A stretch of 64,000 nucleotides of DNA, from positions 138,020,064 through 138,084,063 of the forward strand of contig CM040126.1 in NCBI GenBank assembly GCA_022559845.1, given 5' to 3'. The position numbers and the translations under genes are program-made. The number at the start of each line of letters is the position of its first letter. Position 1 is the stretch's first letter. Positions 12,480 to 23,935 of this stretch are shown here, piece by piece. The DNA comes from Amorphophallus konjac (taxonomy: Eukaryota; Streptophyta; Magnoliopsida; Alismatales; Araceae). The notes below the pieces were generated by a model, which made no database searches, was not told the origin of the DNA, and was given only the letters and a program-made list of their open reading frames with translations.

Positions 12480-13310
12480 GAAGGTCAGCCTTTAGGACAA
12501 GGTCTATACATATTTCATATGGGTCATAGCAGGTCTATGCATGTTTTATAGTGAAGTCTGTGCATGTTCCAGTAAGGTCTGTGCATGTTTCAGTGAGGTC
12601 TGTGCATGTTTTGTAAGGTCTATGCATGTCTAAGGTCGGTGCATGTTTTATAGTAAGGTCTGTGCATGCTTAAGGTCTATGCATGTTTTAGTTATAGTAA
12701 GGTATGTGCATGTTTTGTAAGGTCTATGCATGTTCAAGGTCAGTGCATGTTTTAGTTATAGTAAGGTCTGTGCATGTTTAAGGTCTATGCATGTTTTATA
12801 AGGTCTGTGCATGTTCTAGTAAGGTCGGTGCATGTTTAGTTCAAATCATAAGTGAGGTCGGTGCATGTCTGACCCTGGCCATAAATAGGGTCTGTGCATG
12901 TTCCAGTAAGGTCTGTGCATGTTCTAGTGAGGTCGGTGCAGGTTTAGTTCAAATCATAAGTGAGGTCGGTGCATGTTCTAGTGAGGTTGGTGTAGGTTTA
13001 GTTCAAATCATAAGTGAGGTCTGTGCACGTTCTAGTGGGGTCGGTGCAGGTTTAGTTCAAATCATAAGTGAGGTCTGTGCATGCTTCAGTGAGGTCTGAG
13101 CATGTTCTAGTGAGGTCGGTGCAGGTTTAGTTCAAATCATAAGTGAGGTTTGTGCATATTCCAGTGAGGTCGATGCATGTTCCAGTGAGGTCAGTGCATG
13201 TCTGGTCCTGGCCACAAGCAGGGTCTGTGCATGTTACAGTAAGGTCTGTGCATGTTCCAGTGAGGTCTGTGCATGTTCTAGTGGGGTCGGTGCACATGCT
13301 GCACAGACCC
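12480..13310 (+). repeat. Minisatellite of AAGGTCTGTGCATG-type units
   Basis: About 35 head-to-tail units of roughly 17-25 bases share the core GGTCNGTGCATGTT, with variants GGTCGGTGCAGG and GGTCTATGCATG. From about 12830 a higher-order unit of about 55-60 bases that includes TTTAGTTCAAATCATAAG repeats at least five times. The reading frames crossing it are artefacts of the repeat. It lies about 440-1270 bases downstream of the putative TATA box. Confidence 0.92.
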
Positions 13311-13739
13311 AATTTCCAGAAACTGAGAAAAGGAAAATTTTGAGGGGCCATATTAATTCATAAAAATCTAAAAAATTAGAATTTGGCAGAAGGCTAAGTT
13401 AGTAACCCACAGTAAAAATTTCATGCCCACAGAAATTCTGTACCTTCAGATATAAATCATTTTCTGTGCATATGCAGCCTAGAAGGATAAACCTGTTCCT
13501 TTCATATATTAACCTGATCATGCATTGTTCTGCACCAGTCAGCATATAAGTATGTTTAGCCCACTTAAACTATTGGAAGCATGCATGATATGATAAAGTA
13601 TCATACTAGCATTTGTAAAAATGAGTATGAATGCGAATATGATGTAAATGATATGAATGGAAACAACAGTCTTCTGTGAGATAGGACTTCGGTCCCTATG
13701 GCGGGATGGCCCTGGAATAAAATCCTATTGATTCGGTCT

Positions 13740-13770
13740 TCGCTCCCCGGGGGGGAGGGGGGGGCTTTAT
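13740..13770. repeat. G-rich run within the solo LTR
   Basis: CCCCGGGGGGGAGGGGGGGG at about 13747-13766 contains runs of seven and eight G separated by one A. It could slip during replication or fold into a G-quadruplex on the + strand. Confidence 0.7.
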
Positions 13771-13903
13771 GATGTGGTGTTACATAATGCCACGAGGCCA
13801 CCAAGAATCTAGATGGGAGTTCACTCTCGGGTCTGCGCAGTACTCTTTCATTCGTTGTGTGTGTGTAGGCCTCCTATGATTGTGACAGTTGTGTGTTTCC
13901 ATG

Positions 13904-14030
13904 AATAACAAAATGTGAAAATGTGGAAATGTGAAATGTGAAATGTGAAATGTGAAAATGTGAAATGCGAAAATGTGGAAAAGTGACATGTGAAAGTGTG
14001 AAAATATGGAAATGTGATAATGTGTAAATG
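13904..14030 (+). repeat. AATGTGAA-type simple repeat
   Basis: About 120 bases of alternating AATGTGAAA and AATGTGG units. Open frames read through it on the - strand as His/Phe/Ser-rich peptides and are not genes. Confidence 0.9.
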
Positions 14031-14601
14031 CTTAGTCATCGTGGTTTTAGCGCATGTATGGGTACCTTATATGTCAGCTTAAGAATATGTATTTTCCTCT
14101 TATGAGTTATTTTCAGCAGACTATAATGAATGGATTATGCTATTATTAACATCTGAATTATGTATATAATTCGGTTATATAAATGCAAGTTAACCCCAGT
14201 TTGTTTAGGCTGCCTACTGAGCGTCACACTCACCCCTTTTGTGACACACGTTTTTAGGAGACATAGAGCATGTGGTTGAGGTGGAGGCCGCCGCTGAGGA
14301 ATAGAGTTAGCACCATCTGTCTTGGTATGCTGCGGACAAATGGTTTGCTATATGTACGGTGTGGGGTGAAAGGCCCATGTGGGCTCTTGTGTAATCTGGA
14401 ACATGAACCTGTACTTTTGGAGATTATGAATGGTTAAGATGTTTATCTACATTCCTTGTAACCTGTGGTTTCTTTCTCACGTGAATGAATGCACGTTTAT
14501 TTACATTGGTGCTTCCGCGATATGTACGGAGTAATTGCGTTGGGGTCCGATAAAGAAAAAAAATAGACCCAAAATTTGGAACCGGATCCTAGGGCGTTAC
14601 A

Positions 14602-14885
14602 AGTGCACTGACTTGTATGCAAACAGATAGAATGTGCACTGACCTTGTTCTGCCTAATGAAGGATGTATGCATCGACCTTGTTCAGCACAAGGCAAATGT
14701 GCACCAACTCGCTACGATGTATGCACCGACCTATTATGCACTTCTACAGAAACCTGCACCGACTACATGTGTGAGCAGTAGCATGTACTGACCTTACCTC
14801 TCGAATGCTGAGATGTGCATGGACTCTAAATAGTTGGAGTGCACAGATCTTATATGTTGCAGTAAAAACATGCACCGACCATATT
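14602..14885 (-). repeat. TGCACNGACCTT array, second half of the 3' LTR
   Basis: Continuation of the array interrupted at 10909. It contains one copy of the 53-bp block that is present twice in the 5' LTR (24491-24596), so the duplication arose after insertion or was lost here. Confidence 0.8.
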
Positions 14886-15099
14886 ATGAAATGTATGTAC
14901 ATGAAGCTATGATATGCTAACAGTGTTGTCAAAATAAGAATGATTTCAGAAAAATCATTATTATTATCAACATCCAAGAGTTAAAAAAAACAAAATGTAT
15001 TGTTGCTGATCATCAAAACAAAATAGGAAATAAAATTCAAAAAATTAAGTCAAGGAGACATGACATGCAATATATTATCCCACAAAAGCTCCCACAACA

Positions 15100-15113
15100 C
15101 TCTCCCCCCTTTT
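15100..15113 (-). promoter_or_regulatory. Polypurine tract of the Sirevirus-type element
   Basis: On the - strand AAAAGGGGGGAGAG abuts the LTR start TGTTGTGGG and is preceded by CATCATC. It is the primer site for plus-strand DNA synthesis. The same CATCATCAAAAAGGGGGAGA context precedes the LTR at 57929. Confidence 0.85.
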
Positions 15114-16916
15114 GATGATGGCAATACATTTACATTTTGATGTCAACACTGGTTTTATTAAGAGTCAAGAATTATGCTCACAGCAATATGCACATAGTAT
15201 CCACACAGCAAAATTCAAGAGATGCAAAGCAAAGAATGCCAGCAAAATGCAAAATCTCTCCCCCATCAAACTCTCCTCATCAACACCAAAATACTTATCA
15301 ACATCAAAATCTCTCCCCCTTTGCCATTAGCAGAAACGATGAAAGGAAGATATCAAGATGAATACCACATTGAAGAAGATATCTGATGTGACAAACTATT
15401 TAGGCTTTTCAGTAACTAAGCAAGTGAAGCACAGATTCTTCTATTATAAGAATTCAGATAGTGCATTCCTAAACTTATATGGTTTAAAAACTATGAAAGT
15501 GAGAGACTAGCCACTCCACTCTGTGAGAACCAGTCTGTAAAAGCTCTTAGTAGTAATGAACCAGGAGCACATGCAACATGTCGGCTTTTGTCTTACTTTA
15601 TCTTGTTTATCTAAGCCTTAAGGCATCATCAGGATTGACCAGAACTTGTATTGAGATTAAACAAACTCCACAATTCTGAATTAATCTTCAGAGACAGTTT
15701 CATATATTTCTTTTCTTTACTGCTTTAGAACAATCAAGTATAATCTAGCCTTTTTACATAGGAGTACATGTTTACAAGACACCAGTATCCCTAGTTACTC
15801 AGTAAGATTTACTATTCTGTCTCAGGTATAGTGTCCACCTTTTGCATAAGGCTACACATTTATCAGACGCCAGTACCTTAAATTTTTTACTCAGTGGAAC
15901 TAACCTTTTAGTTTCTGAACAAAGATAAATTGAAGCACTTCATGACATGAGTTTATCTCCATTTCATTAATGAAGTACGTAGTTTCTCAGTGCATTCAAT
16001 CATAGCTTTGCCCTTATAATATATTATTTATCATTTTGACACATCTGTCCATTTGATTTTCAGAAAGTGTTGTTTAAGAACAGTACATAGTTTCAGTTTT
16101 TCTCAACCAATTTAGCCCGAGTCTAGATAAATTCATATTTTGAAAGACTTAATTAGACATGACATGCACGAAATGGTTAAGAACTATTAAAAGATATTCC
16201 ATAGTCCTTCTTCATTAAGTTTGGTATTTAGTCTCTAAAGACCATTAAGTTTAAACCAACAATTCATTCAGGGTTCATTACTGTTCCTTACAAAAGAAGC
16301 TTTCTGATTTCAACAGCTTAGATTAATGAACATGTCTATCAGTTTGTCATTTGATCAGATTCAAAAAATGATTCCAGGAAATTTTCAGATACTACTGCCA
16401 AGGATGAGAATAGATCAGATAAATGGAGAGTATATCAAACATATTCAAGAAAGACAGAGTGAGTTTTCAAAGGAGTCGACACTGAATGTCGACATTTTTG
16501 ATCAATGATCAGGAGTCGACATTGAAAGTCGACATTATTGAGCAATGATCTGTTCAATTATTACAGAATTATTCTGAACTCCCCTATCAAAATGTATGAG
16601 ATGAAATTAAGATGCATGAGATGGAATTATATGTATAATATGAGAATGCACAAACTCCCCCTGACTGTGTACGTGAGGTTTCAGATATGTATGAGAAAGA
16701 CACTAACCTACTCTAGACAATGTGAATTGACCCATGGTACTAGGCGAAGGACTATCCTCTACGCATAGAGTGGGTTTCCAGACAAAAAATATCTATCCTT
16801 CCCCCATAATCTATTTGATATACATATGGGTCAGCCATGAAGTGCAGTAAACATACATTCAGTAACTCACATTGTATCAGAAGCATCCAGGAGATAAAAT
16901 AAATCTGAATGAGCAT
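15114..16916 (-). other. 3' non-coding region of the Sirevirus-type element
   Basis: No envelope-like or other frame is visible between pol and the 3' LTR. It holds extra PPT-like tracts on the - strand (near 15256, 15308, 16655 and 16800). At about 16471-16534 there are two adjacent dyads with GTCGAC...GTCGAC-type arms. It also holds a copy of the ~105-nt structured element (16729-16832). Several separated PPT-like tracts are a known Sirevirus trait. Confidence 0.65.
16729..16832 (-). ncRNA. Putative structured RNA element, copy 1 (in Sirevirus-type gag-pol element)
   Basis: Read on the - strand, a 104-nt segment closes with GACCCAT (16832-16826) pairing with ATGGGTC (16735-16729), with an inner GTA/TAC extension. 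It contains a weak hairpin AGATA-TTTTT-TGTCT (16795-16781) at the same place as hairpin 1 of the copies at 25717, 26299 and 53719. Shared sequence includes GTATATCAAAT near the 5' side and CTGGAAACC in the middle. The UUCG hairpin of the other copies is not kept here. It lies about 90 nt after the pol stop and about 70 nt before a PPT-like tract, matching the order in the other elements. Confidence 0.5.
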
Positions 16917-18457
16917 TCATGCTAAGAATTTACAAAGACCAAGTTCTCTTCTTAAAAACTTAAATCTTTCATTTCCAAGTGGTTTTGTAAAAATGTCAGC
17001 AATCTATCTTTCAGATTCAATGAATTCAAGTTCAATCACCTTTTTACTAACTTCATCTCTAAGAAAGTGATGTTTGATTTCAATGTGTTTGGTCCTAGAA
17101 TGGTGACCATGATTTTTAGTTAATGAAATAGCACTAGTGTTATCACAAAAAATTGTAATGCAACCAAGATTGATAAGATAGTCAATTAATTGGTGTTTAA
17201 TCCAGAGGACTTGGGCAGCACAGTGACCTGCAGCCACATACTCTGCCTCAGCAGTGGATAGGGTGACAGTGTGTTGTTTCTTCGATGCCCAAGACACTAG
17301 ACACCCACCAAGAAATTGACAATATCCACTAGTACTTTTCCTATCTATCCTACACCCGGCATAATCTGCATCTTTATAAGCTATAAGGTCCAGCTCACAC
17401 TTTGCAGGATACCATAAGCCTAAGTCTAGGGTGCCATACATATACCTAAAAATCTATTTCACAGTAATTAAATGTTATTCCTTAGGACATGCTTGAAATC
17501 TAGCGCACAAACATAGTGAAAACTGAATATCAGGTCGAGAAGCAGTAAGGTATAGCAAGGATCCAATCATACCTCTGTATAATTTGGGGTCTACCATTTT
17601 ACCTTCAGGGTTAGGATGAAGGCTGGTAGATGTTCCTATTGGTGCGGTTATTGCTTTGAGGTTCTCCATCTTGAATTTCTTCAAAAGATACTTGATATAT
17701 TTCTCTTGAGTTATAAATGTTCCTTCTTTGGTCTGACATACTTGCAACCCAAGGAAAAATTTTAGCTCTCCCATTGAACTCATCTCAAATTCACTAGTCA
17801 TTAAAGCTGAGAATTCCTCACACATGGATAATTTGGTTGATCCAAACACTATATCATCTACATAAATTTGAATGATCAAAATTTCTTTTTCACTTACCTT
17901 AGTGAATAATGTTTGGTCTACCTTACCTCTGGAGAGTCCCTTTTCTGTGAGGAACTTGCTCAAGGAGCTTGCTTTAATCCATAGAGTGCCTTATCAAGTT
18001 TATAAAAATGGTCAGGAAATTCAAGACACTCAAAACTAGGGGGTTGTTTTACATATACATCCTCTTTTATTTCACTATTTAGAAAAGTAGATTTGACATC
18101 CATCTGCTATAAAGTTATTCCTAGACTACATGCAGTAGCCAAAAGAATCCTAATGGCTTCTAGCCTAGCTACAAGGGCAAAGGATTCTTCAAAGTCAATA
18201 TTAAATTCTTGATTGTACCCCTGAGCAACCAGCCTAGCCTTATTTCTAACAATTTTACCTTGCTCATCAGTTTTATTCCTAAAGACCCATTTAGTGCCTA
18301 TAATATTGCCATGAGAGGGTTTAGGAACTAAGTGCCAGACCTTGTTCCTATCAAACTAACTAAGTTCTTCATGCATGGCATTAATCCAATGTTCATCCTG
18401 AAGGGCACTATCTATGTTCTTTGGTTCTACCTGAGATACTAAAGCAAATGAATTCAA
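16917..18457 (-). pseudogene. Ty1/copia reverse transcriptase and RNase H, broken
   Basis: Continues pol after integrase. RT motifs: [31 protein letters not shown], and the catalytic YVDDIVFGST (about 17850), followed by MSSMGELKFFLG. RNase H: DADYAGCRIDRKSTSG, TLSTAEAEYVA, FCDNTSAISL and KHIEIKHHFLRD, ending GLCKFLA with a stop at 16917-16919. The enzyme would copy element RNA into DNA in virus-like particles. Several in-frame stops and at least one frame change (for example after LYGLKQAP, and a stop in the RT N-terminus near 18355) disable it, although the YVDD box is intact. Confidence 0.92.
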
Positions 18458-20040
18458 TTAATTTTCATTCATTAAATGAGCTCTAGTTCTCGTAGGTTCA
18501 TTCAAGTTACCAATGATGTTCTCTGGAGGGTGGTCTCTAAGAAATTTAATATTGGTAGCTGGAATACCTAGATTTTCACTTAACTCCCCCTGAGAATAAG
18601 ATTGTTCTACTTCAGCCTCTTCTGCAGAATCTCCATTAGGTGCATCTTTGGTCTGCAGAATTTCTCCATCTACTTTGTCCCTGCATAAACTGATGTCAAT
18701 TTTATTTTCTGACTCATCAAACACTATATGAGGAGATTCTTCAACAATTTTAGAGTTGAGATTATATATCCTATAGGCTCTGGAATGTTCAAAATAACCT
18801 ATAAAAATTCTAGGTTCACTTTTGGGTTCAAACATATCAAGGTCTCGTTTGGAGTTTATATGAACAAAATATTTACAGCCGAAAACCTTGAAATGAGCCA
18901 GAGAGGGTTTCTTACCTTTCAGGATTTCATAGGGAGTCATTTTAGTAGTGGGTCTTACCAGGGTTCTATTAATGATGTAACATGAGGTGTTAACAGCCTC
19001 ATCCCAAAACTTCCTTGGTAGGTTCCCCTCTACCAGCATCGTCTGAGCCATTTCAACTAAAGTTCGGTTTCTCCTTTCCACCACTCCATTCTGCTCTGGA
19101 GTCCTTGGTGAGGAGAACCTGTGAGTGATACCATTCTCCCCGCAAAAATCATCAAAATGTGAATTAACAAATTCACCACCATGATCAAATAAAATGTTCA
19201 AAATAGCATGCTCATTGGTCTGTTTTATTTTGTAAAAGAACTCCTGAAATTCTTCAAAGGTTTCATTTTTGTGAGACAAGTAAAAGACCCAAGTAAATCT
19301 AGAGAAGTCATCAACAAGCACAAAATCATATCTTTTACCAGATAAGCTAACTAACCTGGTGGGTCCAAATAAGTCCATGTGAATTAGCTCATATGGTTTA
19401 GAAGACAGGTTTTCGGTTCTAGATTTAAAAGATTTTCTGGTATGTTTACATTGGGTACATGCCTCACTGATTCTATTGTCATTTTTAAAAGAAATTTCAG
19501 GGAGCCCTTTTACCATACTGTGTTTATTCAGTTTATGAAGCACATTGTAACTGGCATGACCTAATCTACGATGCCACAGGTGGGCTAGGTCATCCTTATT
19601 AACATTAAGACAAAGATTAGAGTGTGCTACATCATCTAAGTCTACCATATAGATGTTATTGACTCTCTTGCTAATAAATTTCACAGAATCAGAATTAGGT
19701 TCATAGATGGTGCATGCAAGAGAGTCAAAGATAACTTTATGGCCTTTGTCATAGAGTTGACTTATACTAAGAAGATTATATGCTAAGCCCTCAACTAACA
19801 AAACTTCTTCAATTAAACAGGAAGAACACTTACCAACCTTTCTCGATCCAATAATCCTCCCCTTGGTATTACCTCCAAAAGTAACATGACCAGCATCTTT
19901 CTTTACCTGAAAGTAGAATTTTTCTTTATCTCCGGTCATGTGCCTGGAACAGCCACTATCCAGATACCACTTGTTGTGATTGGCTAGCAGGCATACTTGC
20001 AAGGGAATCAAGTGGAATGATTTGGAACCTAGAACTTCTT
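18458..20040 (-). pseudogene. Ty1/copia protease and integrase segment of pol (long open frame)
   Basis: An open frame of 517 codons (20011-18458). Order: aspartic protease with DSGCSRHMTG near residue 18; GAG pre-integrase domain (HLWHRRLGHAS near residue 145); integrase zinc motif (CTQCKHTRKSF near 185); integrase core with HMDLFGP, LFDHGGEF and EQNGVVERRN supplying the Asp-Asp-Glu set; then a C-terminal extension rich in acidic residues. The protein would process the polyprotein and insert cDNA. It is the best preserved coding block of the element, but it is out of frame with gag at about 20029-20035 and with RT at 18458. Confidence 0.92.
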
Positions 20041-22466
20041 GGGTCCCATAAAAACATTTATCTCATGCAGACTAGAAACTAGATGTTTTGGTATCCACAT
20101 CTGATTTGGCTTCTTTATAGCAGTTGTGGATCTCTTACCATTCAGTTTTGTCTGCTTTTTCTTCCCACTTTTATTTTTTGACAATTGTTTCTTAGGTGTG
20201 GCTTGTTTCTTCTTTTTGAAATCATTTTGAAAGTTTCTTTTCCAGTGATTAGTCCAATAGGCATTGGGAGTTGTAGGTGCTCTATAGATCCTGGACTGAC
20301 TTGGCATGGAGTTGACAAAGCTATAGGAATTCTGACTTCTGAAATTATTGTGCCCAGTCATATAGGTGTTCCAAGGATAAGGCAGATGTCTTTGAGTAGA
20401 GTATGAATTCAGAAAATGATGCTGCATTGGCCTCATATAGAAACTGCCTTGACCTCCCTTTCTAAAGTTATGATGATAAGTGCTGTGAAATGTAGGGTAG
20501 GTAGGAACAATATTGTGGTAGCTTTGACTTGAGGTTCTTCTACTCGGCCCTTGATTCCTAGAGGACTTATACCCATATGAAGTAAAGGTAGATGCACATT
20601 GATGGGTGCCTCGACCATTCTGTGGAGATTGGTCTATTTTGGTCTTGGGGCTTCCTTGACCTCTAACTCTAGAAAACTGACCCCTAACTTGTCCCTTGGT
20701 CCGAGGCGTGGGAATGTATGAGCATGATTCCCTAGACATCTGTATCTTCCTTTTTCCCTTGTCCTTGGCACTAGGCTTAGTTTTCTCAATATTTTTCATT
20801 ATGTTCTTATTCTAACTTCCTCCTGAAGTCATGTTTATCAGGGGTTGAAATGTCTCCTTTTCTACCACAAAGGAGGTAGCTCTCATGTCAAACCTCTCCT
20901 TATTAGTTGGGTTGAAACCCAAACCTTCCTTTCTAAAATTTCCTTTTGTTCCCAAGATGGCATCTAGATTTTTTGCACCTTGTGTCATGCCTTCAAGGGA
21001 GTTTTGTTTGTCTTTGTTTTCCTTTTCTAAATTTTCTATTGTCTTTTTCAATTCAGTATTTACACCATTGATAGCATCATATTTTTCAGTGGCAATTCTT
21101 GTTTCTTCCTTAAAAGCATGAATTTTCATTTTGAGTTCATCAATAGTTTTCTGCAAATTCTCATTTTCCTTTTTCAAATCAACTATCATGCTTTTACTAC
21201 ATTCAGCTTCATTAAGGGAGTTTTTCAGTTTTGAATTTTCAGTTTGTAAACAAGCAATCTTATCAGACAAAGAAGTATCATTAACTAATGAATTCACTTT
21301 CTTTTTTAAATGTTTGTTCTCCCTACGCATGTCTTCATATTTTTCCAAAAGTTCAGCATAAGCATCCTCCCATTCATTCTGTGTAAAATTGTCAAACAGG
21401 GAGATTACCTCATCATCGCTTTTAGCCATCAAACATATTCTATCTTCTTTCTCACTATAAGAGGAGTTGCTCTGACTTTCTTCTTCTTCATCGCTCCAGG
21501 TGCTAACCATAGCTTTTCCCTTTTTGTTCTTCCACCTGGGCTGCTTGTCCTTGATCTCAGGGCAATCCACCTTAAGATGTCCTACTTTCCTGCAATTGTA
21601 GAATACAATGGCATCAATTTTCTTTGCAGGTTCAGATTTGTGTTTGGATTGTCTTTTTCCAGAGAAATATTTTTTTCTTAGTCCTTTCCCTTCTTTCCTC
21701 AGGAATTTCTTGAACTTCCTGGTGATCATAGCAAACTCATCCTGATCTTCCTCAGAGCTAGTACAGCTGTACTCACTAGATGACCCTTTGCTAGAATTGG
21801 CTTTGAGAGCTAGGGGTTTTCTTCTCTTCTCAGACTCATCAACCTTCTTAAGGTTCAACTCATATGTCATGAGAGAACCGATGAGCTCATCTACAGTGGT
21901 TGTAGCTAAATTCCTAGACTCCTCCACTATAGTGGCCTTAGTATGCCAAATGGGTGTCAAGAATCTTAGAATCTTTCTAACGAGCTCATACTCACTGTAG
22001 GTCTTTCCTAGACTTTTCAAGCTATTTGTGATCACATTCAATCGCGCATAGATCTCTGATATGGACTCTTCATACTTCATTTTGAAAGTCTCATACTCAG
22101 AGACTAACATATTTGCCTTGGTCACTCTAACCTGAGATGTCCCTTCATAGATGATCTGTAACTTATCCCACATCTCCTTAGCAGTAGTACAGGAAGATAC
22201 TCTGGAGAATTCGGTGGGATGGAGTGCACATTGTATAGCATTAATGGCACCCCAATTCAAAGTGGACTTTTGGATATGCTCCTTAGTCTAGAATTCTTCA
22301 TCTAGATGTAAATCAAATGGACCCTTACTAACAACCTTCCAGATCTCATAGTCCTTAGCTCGAGAAACACCTGCATCCTATTTTTCCAGTAAGAATCATT
22401 GCGACCATTAAACAATGGTGGCTTGCTAGTTGAGTGACCCTCAGCGATCAAACCTTTAGCATCCAT
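20029..22466 (-). pseudogene. Sirevirus-type Ty1/copia gag, broken
   Basis: The likely start is MDAKGLIAEGHS at 22466. An N-terminal DUF4219-like piece (PPLFNGRNDSYWKNRM) is followed by a one-base frame change and a TAG before TKEHIQKSTLNWGA. The UBN2-type gag domain then runs open from 22260. A zinc knuckle reads FYNCRKVGHLKVDCP, so the first Cys has become Phe. A long charged coiled coil covers about 21400-20950. A stop at about 20812 is followed in the same frame by a basic, Gly/Ser/Tyr-rich C-terminal region ending at 20029. The long coiled-coil gag is typical of Sireviruses. It is inactive because of the frameshift and stops. Confidence 0.88.
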
Positions 22467-22507
22467 ATCTAATCTCTCTGGGATGTGAGGCCCTAAGGGA
22501 GAGTTAA

Positions 22508-22519
22508 GCTCTAACACTA
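22508..22519 (-). promoter_or_regulatory. Degenerate primer binding site (initiator tRNA-Met type)
   Basis: On the - strand TAGTGTTAGAGC lies two bases after the 5' LTR end. Plant copia elements usually have TGGTATCAGAGC here, as at 51603 in this window. Eight of twelve bases match and the position is exact, so this is a mutated PBS. Confidence 0.65.
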
Positions 22520-23595
22520 AGTGTTGGGACAAATGGAAGCTAAGATCTAGAGGGGGGGTGAATAGATCTACCCCTTAAAAATCTACAGTAGTTAAAGACT
22601 ATGTGGAATAACAACTAACTATTGTAAATCAATCAAGAGATGCAAGTTTCAGAATAAATAAATTAACATGCTAACAAGTATGTACGAGAGGCAATGCTCA
22701 ATAACAACTTGAAAGATTACTACAAAATGCTAGATAGAATCTCCAAATTCTGTAAGAGAAGAATTTCAGTAATATCAAGAGAGCTCAGATAAATGCACTC
22801 AACAGTCAGCCAAACATATAGGTAAAGTACGATGGCGGAGGCTAGCCTCACACAAGAGGTGGAATTCCAGATAAGCGTAGCTTATCCTTTCAACCACGCC
22901 TTTTGATATACCTACTGGACGAAAAGCTTCAGCAACAATCTTAAATAGCTATTTTAACATATGAAAGCGTGATTCTCTTAAATGCTCCTAGGCATTCATC
23001 TAAACACCGAGCAGACAGAAACTGTAAACACACTGAAGCACAGATCAATCACACAAGAGACAAAGGGATTTTAGGTGGTTTGGTTTTCACCTACATCCAC
23101 CCCACACTCAAACTAAGTGTGACTTACTGATGATTCACAGCTTCAATCCGTTGATCCAAAGCCTCGGGAATTAGATCCCTACACACCACTGATCCACAGC
23201 TTTGGGGAAATGATCCCAGACCGCTGAGCCTCACAACTTGATACCGCTGAGCTTTACAACTTCGCTGTCCGAGGACTCACCCTCGCCCGCTGACTCACAG
23301 CTTGACAAAATTCAGAAATAAAAACAAAAGAAAGAAACGAGATAACAATGTAGCTCTTCTACGAGCAGATTGACTCTGGATTTGATCCACGAGTCAATTA
23401 CAAGAACCGATACTCTCAACCTCTCTTCAATCTCAAACTTACGATACTTTGCTCTCCTTTTTGCTTCTCCTCTCAGCACTCAGCTCTCTTCTGCTCTGAA
23501 GACTTCTTCTTCTCTACTTCTTGCGCTCGCTCACTTCCTCTGTGATTCTTATCTCTGTGTGTTTTCTACGTATCCAGATCTGAGGGATCATGTCC

Positions 23596-23604
23596 CTTTA
23601 TATA
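23596..23604 (-). promoter_or_regulatory. Candidate TATA box of the Sirevirus-type LTR
   Basis: TATATAAAG on the - strand within the 956-bp segment missing from the 3' LTR. A second TATATAAAG on the - strand lies at 23927-23935 and is shared by both LTRs, so which one directs transcription is open. Confidence 0.4.
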
Positions 23605-23935
23605 GCCTCACAAGAAGAGGGCGCGTGGGAAACGTGTTTCCTACCCAAACATTCAGTAGAAGATGCCCTAGTGAAGCTCCACGTGTCAGGAGATGCAAAT
23701 ACTCTTTCCACGTGTCAGATGATGGAAGCGCGTGGTCCAAGTGTCAGGAATATCTGAATTGAGAGCCACCTTGGATCACGTGCCACTTAACCTGGTACTT
23801 TAACTTCCTCGTGAGATAAGTTCGCAGGTTGTCAGTATACCCATCATATGTTCGACCATGTGACTGACCTGGCAAAACAGACAGGAGTGTAAGCTTTTAT
23901 CATAAGGGGAATGCTGCTAGCATCGACTTTATATA

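Larger units (their letters stand above)
10910..14601 (+). mobile_element. Solo LTR, about 3.7 kb, of an unidentified (probably Ty3/gypsy) family
   Basis: The segment begins TGTTATGACC and ends GGGCGTTACA, with identical 5-bp flanks AGTGC at 10905-10909 and 14602-14606. It sits exactly where the Sirevirus 3' LTR loses alignment to its 5' partner. No gag or pol homology and no internal second LTR are visible, so a solo LTR made by LTR-LTR recombination is the simplest reading. The ...GTTACA end and a TATA box at 12041 suggest a + strand Ty3/gypsy LTR. It contains a large minisatellite (12480-13310) and an AATGTG-rich simple repeat (13904-14030). Confidence 0.85.
9958..15099 (-). mobile_element. 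3' LTR of the Sirevirus-type element, interrupted
   Basis: Matches the 5' LTR (22522-24978) in three blocks: 9958-10242, 10243-10909 and 14602-15099. The first gap reflects loss of 956 bases between AGCC direct repeats (AGCC at 10239-10242 corresponds to both 22808-22811 and 23764-23767). The second is the solo LTR at 10910-14601. The outer end reads TGTTGTGGGAG on the - strand, next to the PPT. Confidence 0.88.

Noticed and set aside
12480..13310. Regularly spaced repeats resembling a CRISPR array
   Set aside because: Units run head-to-tail with variable, related spacers inside an LTR of a plant genome; no cas genes and no unique spacers. It is a minisatellite.
15114..16916. Possible envelope-like gene of the Sirevirus-type element
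   Set aside because: Only frames of 60-80 codons are found on either strand, without membrane segments or coiled coil; nothing to call.
18728..22000. + strand frames opposite the copia pol and gag
   Set aside because: They are antisense shadows of well supported - strand coding regions.
23370..23762. 130-codon frame on the + strand in the copia 5' LTR
   Set aside because: It is antisense to the LTR transcript and lies in the LTR leader and U3 region; the segment is deleted in the other LTR. No domain seen.
22812..23767. 956-bp segment as a separate inserted element
   Set aside because: No TSD or terminal inverted repeats at its edges, and it contains TATA and leader-like sequence; the AGCC junction fits a deletion in the partner LTR.
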